Source: Balneolaceae bacterium
GTDB taxonomy: Bacteria; Bacteroidota; Rhodothermia; Balneolales; Balneolaceae
Length of the DNA stretch: 27,645 nucleotides
Reading direction: 5' to 3'
Assembly: GCA_021767245.1 (NCBI GenBank)
Contig: JAASTO010000009.1
Coordinates: 1-27,645, forward strand
Program-made: the position numbers and the translations under genes
The notes under the pieces: model-generated
Database searches by the model: none
Told to the model about the DNA's origin: nothing
Seen by the model: only the letters and a program-made list of their open reading frames with translations
Shown: one piece after another, positions 25,874-27,645 of the stretch
Layout of the letters: each line of letters starts with the position of its first letter
Numbering within the stretch: the stretch's first letter is position 1

Positions 25874-26974
25874 ATGATTTCAGAACAAGACCAGAAACTG
25901 GCTCAACTCATTTTAGAACATAGCACGGAAGTACAAAAAGGCCACAATGTGATGGTTCAGTTGATCGGATTGAATGGCATCGATCTACTCCGGGCACTGG
26001 TTGAGCAGATCAGAGCAAAGGATGCAAACCCTTTCATCAAGATCGAGGATGCTGAAACACAGCGTATCCTGATAGAAAACGGTGACGAAGCATTCTGGAA
26101 GAATCAGGCACAGGTTGATCAGCTGCCCCTGATGAAGCAGATGGATGCGTTTGTAGGTATCCGGGCCTCACAAAATATTTACGAAAATTCCCTGGCATCC
26201 AAAGAAGCCAACAAAGCCTATTCAGAACATTTCCTGAAACCGGTACATTTTGACGAAAGGGTCAATAATACCAATTGGTGCATTATGAGATACCCATCTC
26301 CTGCTTTTGCCATGAACGCCAAGATGCCTACCCGTAAGTTTGCTGAGTTTTACTACGACGCCTGCCTCGTCGATTATTCCGCCCTTGAGGAAGCCATGAA
26401 ACCGCTGGAAAAGCGACTCAGAGCAACAGATGAAATTCACCTGAAAGGCGATGGTACCGATATCAAGTTTTCTGTAAAAGGACAGAACTGGGTGCCATGC
26501 TTTGGCAAGAGAAACATCCCGGATGGTGAACTGTTCACCTCTCCCATTCTTGACTCCGTAAATGGGGTGATAAGTTATGCCCCGTCGGTTTATCAGGGCA
26601 AGCCTTTTGAATTTGTGAAACTGGAGGTCAAAGACGGAGTGGTAGTCGATTATGACTCATCCAATAACGAGGCCCTCAAAGATATCCTGGATACAGATGA
26701 AGGTGCCCGACGTTTCGGTGAATTCAGTTTCGGACTAAACCCCGTGATCGAAAGCCCGATGTACGATATTCTCTTCGATGAAAAGATCTACGGGTCAAAC
26801 CATCTTACTCTGGGTAAGGATTATGAGATCGCCCCTAACGGAAACACAAGTAACATTCACTGGGATCTGGTTTGTATTGGCCCGGATGTGTACCTGGATG
26901 GAGAACTGGTTCGAAAGGGACGCAAATTTGTAACCGATGAGCTTAAAGGGCTGAATCCTGAAAACCTGCTTTGA
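25874..26974 (+). CDS. M29 family metallo-aminopeptidase
   Basis: Cytosolic aminopeptidase of the M29 family (Thermus AmpT / AmpS type), 366 residues, releasing N-terminal residues from peptides with two metal ions. The N-terminal domain contains the GHNVMVQL segment. Metal-ligand candidates in the C-terminal half are Glu219 in IPDGELFTSP, Glu283 in FGEFSFGLNP, His310 in GSNHLTLG, and His329 with Asp331 in NIHWDLV. These correspond to the ligands described for Thermus AmpT. The chain is somewhat shorter than the roughly 400 residues common in the family. It probably stands alone: a hairpin follows its stop. Confidence 0.93.
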   Translation: MISEQDQKLAQLILEHSTEVQKGHNVMVQLIGLNGIDLLRALVEQIRAKDANPFIKIEDAETQRILIENGDEAFWKNQAQVDQLPLMKQMDAFVGIRASQNIYENSLASKEANKAYSEHFLKPVHFDERVNNTNWCIMRYPSPAFAMNAKMPTRKFAEFYYDACLVDYSALEEAMKPLEKRLRATDEIHLKGDGTDIKFSVKGQNWVPCFGKRNIPDGELFTSPILDSVNGVISYAPSVYQGKPFEFVKLEVKDGVVVDYDSSNNEALKDILDTDEGARRFGEFSFGLNPVIESPMYDILFDEKIYGSNHLTLGKDYEIAPNGNTSNIHWDLVCIGPDVYLDGELVRKGRKFVTDELKGLNPENLL

Positions 26975-27003
26975 TCAAGGTTCATGGATATCAATAACCT
27001 TTG

Positions 27004-27056
27004 GAAAGTGCATGGCTATATAAGAGTAATTTAATGCCAAAAAGCCGTGCACTTTC
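27004..27056 (+). terminator. Hairpin after the aminopeptidase gene
   Basis: GAAAGTGCATGGCT (27004-27017) pairs with AGCCGTGCACTTTC (27043-27056): 14 bp with a single G-U pair and a 25-nt loop. The bases after it (TTAATTTC) are only loosely T-rich. It lies 29 bp beyond the aminopeptidase stop and 45 bp before the next gene. Confidence 0.6.
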
Positions 27057-27101
27057 TTAATTTCAGGTTGAACCTATTTTAGTCTGAAACTTTAAAGATC
27101 G

Positions 27102-27446
27102 ATGCCAAATTTTTTCATTTCTGTGATCATTTTGGTGGCCCTGGCCATCATCGCTTTTTTTATCTGGAAGAAGTTCGCCTTTCAAAAGCATGTGGACGAT
27201 AACAGCAACGAAACAAAACGATTTGTGAGAAATAAGCAGGTCGTAAAGGATCTGGAGCTCAATCAACAGGATCTCGAGATCTTATTTCATATTTCAGACG
27301 GCTGTTCCAATCAGGAGATCGCCAACAAAACCTCCATGTCCGTAAATACAGTTAACAGCAAGGTTCGGGATCTTTTCTCAAAGCTTGATGTCAATCGCAG
27401 AAGTGTTGCCATCAAAAAAGCACGGGCTTTGAAGCTCATTCCCTGA
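27102..27446 (+). CDS. Membrane-anchored LuxR-type helix-turn-helix protein
   Basis: Small regulator of 114 residues. A single transmembrane helix at about 4-23 (FFISVIILVALAIIAFFIW) is followed by a basic/polar linker and a GerE/LuxR-type DNA-binding domain at about 51-112 (GCSNQEIANKTSMSVNTVNS, then KLDVNRRSVAIKKARAL). There is no receiver, autoinducer or other sensor domain. The positive charges after the helix (WKK) place the HTH domain in the cytoplasm. A protein of this form would act as a membrane-tethered transcription factor, or need proteolytic release. Its target is unknown; the Na/Pi transporter gene downstream begins 79 bp after its stop and may be co-regulated. Confidence 0.85.
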   Translation: MPNFFISVIILVALAIIAFFIWKKFAFQKHVDDNSNETKRFVRNKQVVKDLELNQQDLEILFHISDGCSNQEIANKTSMSVNTVNSKVRDLFSKLDVNRRSVAIKKARALKLIP

Positions 27447-27525
27447 GGCTCCTTTATTATAAGTACATATAAATCTGTTATATTAGCCCGGCTAAGATAA
27501 AAGCGTACAATTAATTGATCAGCAC

Positions 27526-27645
27526 ATGACGTATTCATTTTTTGACCTGCTCCAGCTAATTGGTGCACTGGGTATCTTTATCTATGGAATGAAGGTGTTC
27601 AGTGACGGACTTCAGAAGGTAGCCGGGAATAAACTCCGCGCCATC
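27526..27645 (+). CDS. Na/Pi cotransporter family protein, 3'-truncated by window edge
   Basis: The first 40 residues of a membrane transporter. FDLLQLIGALGIFIYGMKVF followed by SDGLQKVAGNKLRAI is the typical start of the PF02690 Na+/phosphate symporter family, with the first helix and the GMKxFSDGLQ motif. The ATG at 27526 is the obvious start. The rest lies beyond the window, so whether a PhoU-like C-terminal domain is present cannot be seen. A short inverted repeat (TTAGCC-C-GGCTAA, 27483-27495) lies 30 bp upstream of the start. Confidence 0.85.
   Translation, partial: MTYSFFDLLQLIGALGIFIYGMKVFSDGLQKVAGNKLRAI

Overview
The window looks like chromosome of a Balneolota/Rhodothermota-type bacterium of the Bacteroidota superphylum. 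This rests on type IX secretion genes (porU, porV), secreted proteins ending in type A T9SS sorting domains, a PF17170-like six-bladed propeller lipoprotein, few Shine-Dalgarno-like sites and a TAnnTTTG-like promoter box. The genus cannot be fixed from sequence reading alone. No rRNA, tRNA, CRISPR array, insertion sequence or prophage gene was seen.

Layout. (1) 1-2205: the 3' part of a PLP-dependent trans-sulfuration enzyme and a complete thiolase, closed by a good intrinsic terminator. (2) 2407-16570: one long co-directional run, porU, porV, an M6-metalloprotease-like secreted protein, a giant peptidase/TolB-propeller/beta-barrel protein, a DUF5683-like protein, a PASTA protein and rpe. Spacing is 50, 3, -4, -4, 23 and 5 bp, so it is probably one operon. 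(3) 16571-19301: a PhoH ATPase, an MBL-fold hydrolase and a purine nucleoside phosphorylase, the last two overlapping. (4) 19440-21509, minus strand: a RelE-type toxin with its XRE antitoxin, and a propeller lipoprotein, in a patch that looks more AT-rich by eye. (5) 21724-24976, minus strand: an acidic protein of unknown function just upstream of an acyl-CoA carboxylase beta subunit. (6) 25118-27645: an orphan CcmA-like ABC ATPase, an M29 aminopeptidase, a small membrane-anchored LuxR-type regulator, and the start of a Na/Pi cotransporter.

How the parts may fit. PorU is the sortase-like transpeptidase and PorV the outer-membrane shuttle of the T9SS attachment complex. The next gene encodes a sorting-domain protein whose M6 domain has lost its zinc motif (ASVAS where HExxH belongs) and whose second half resembles a beta-propeller. 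A non-catalytic, PorZ-like role is therefore plausible. The fourth gene joins an intact HExxH peptidase domain, a TolB-like propeller and a C-terminal beta-barrel in one chain, a candidate outer-membrane partner. This pseudoprotease plus peptidase-barrel pair, translationally coupled behind porUV, is the best candidate for an undescribed system here.

Other points of interest are a terminator-like hairpin inside the 5' end of the M6-like gene, two genes (relE-like toxin and phoH) whose expected N-termini lack a standard start codon, and a one-TM LuxR-family protein. All statements come from reading the sequence; no search or structure prediction was run.
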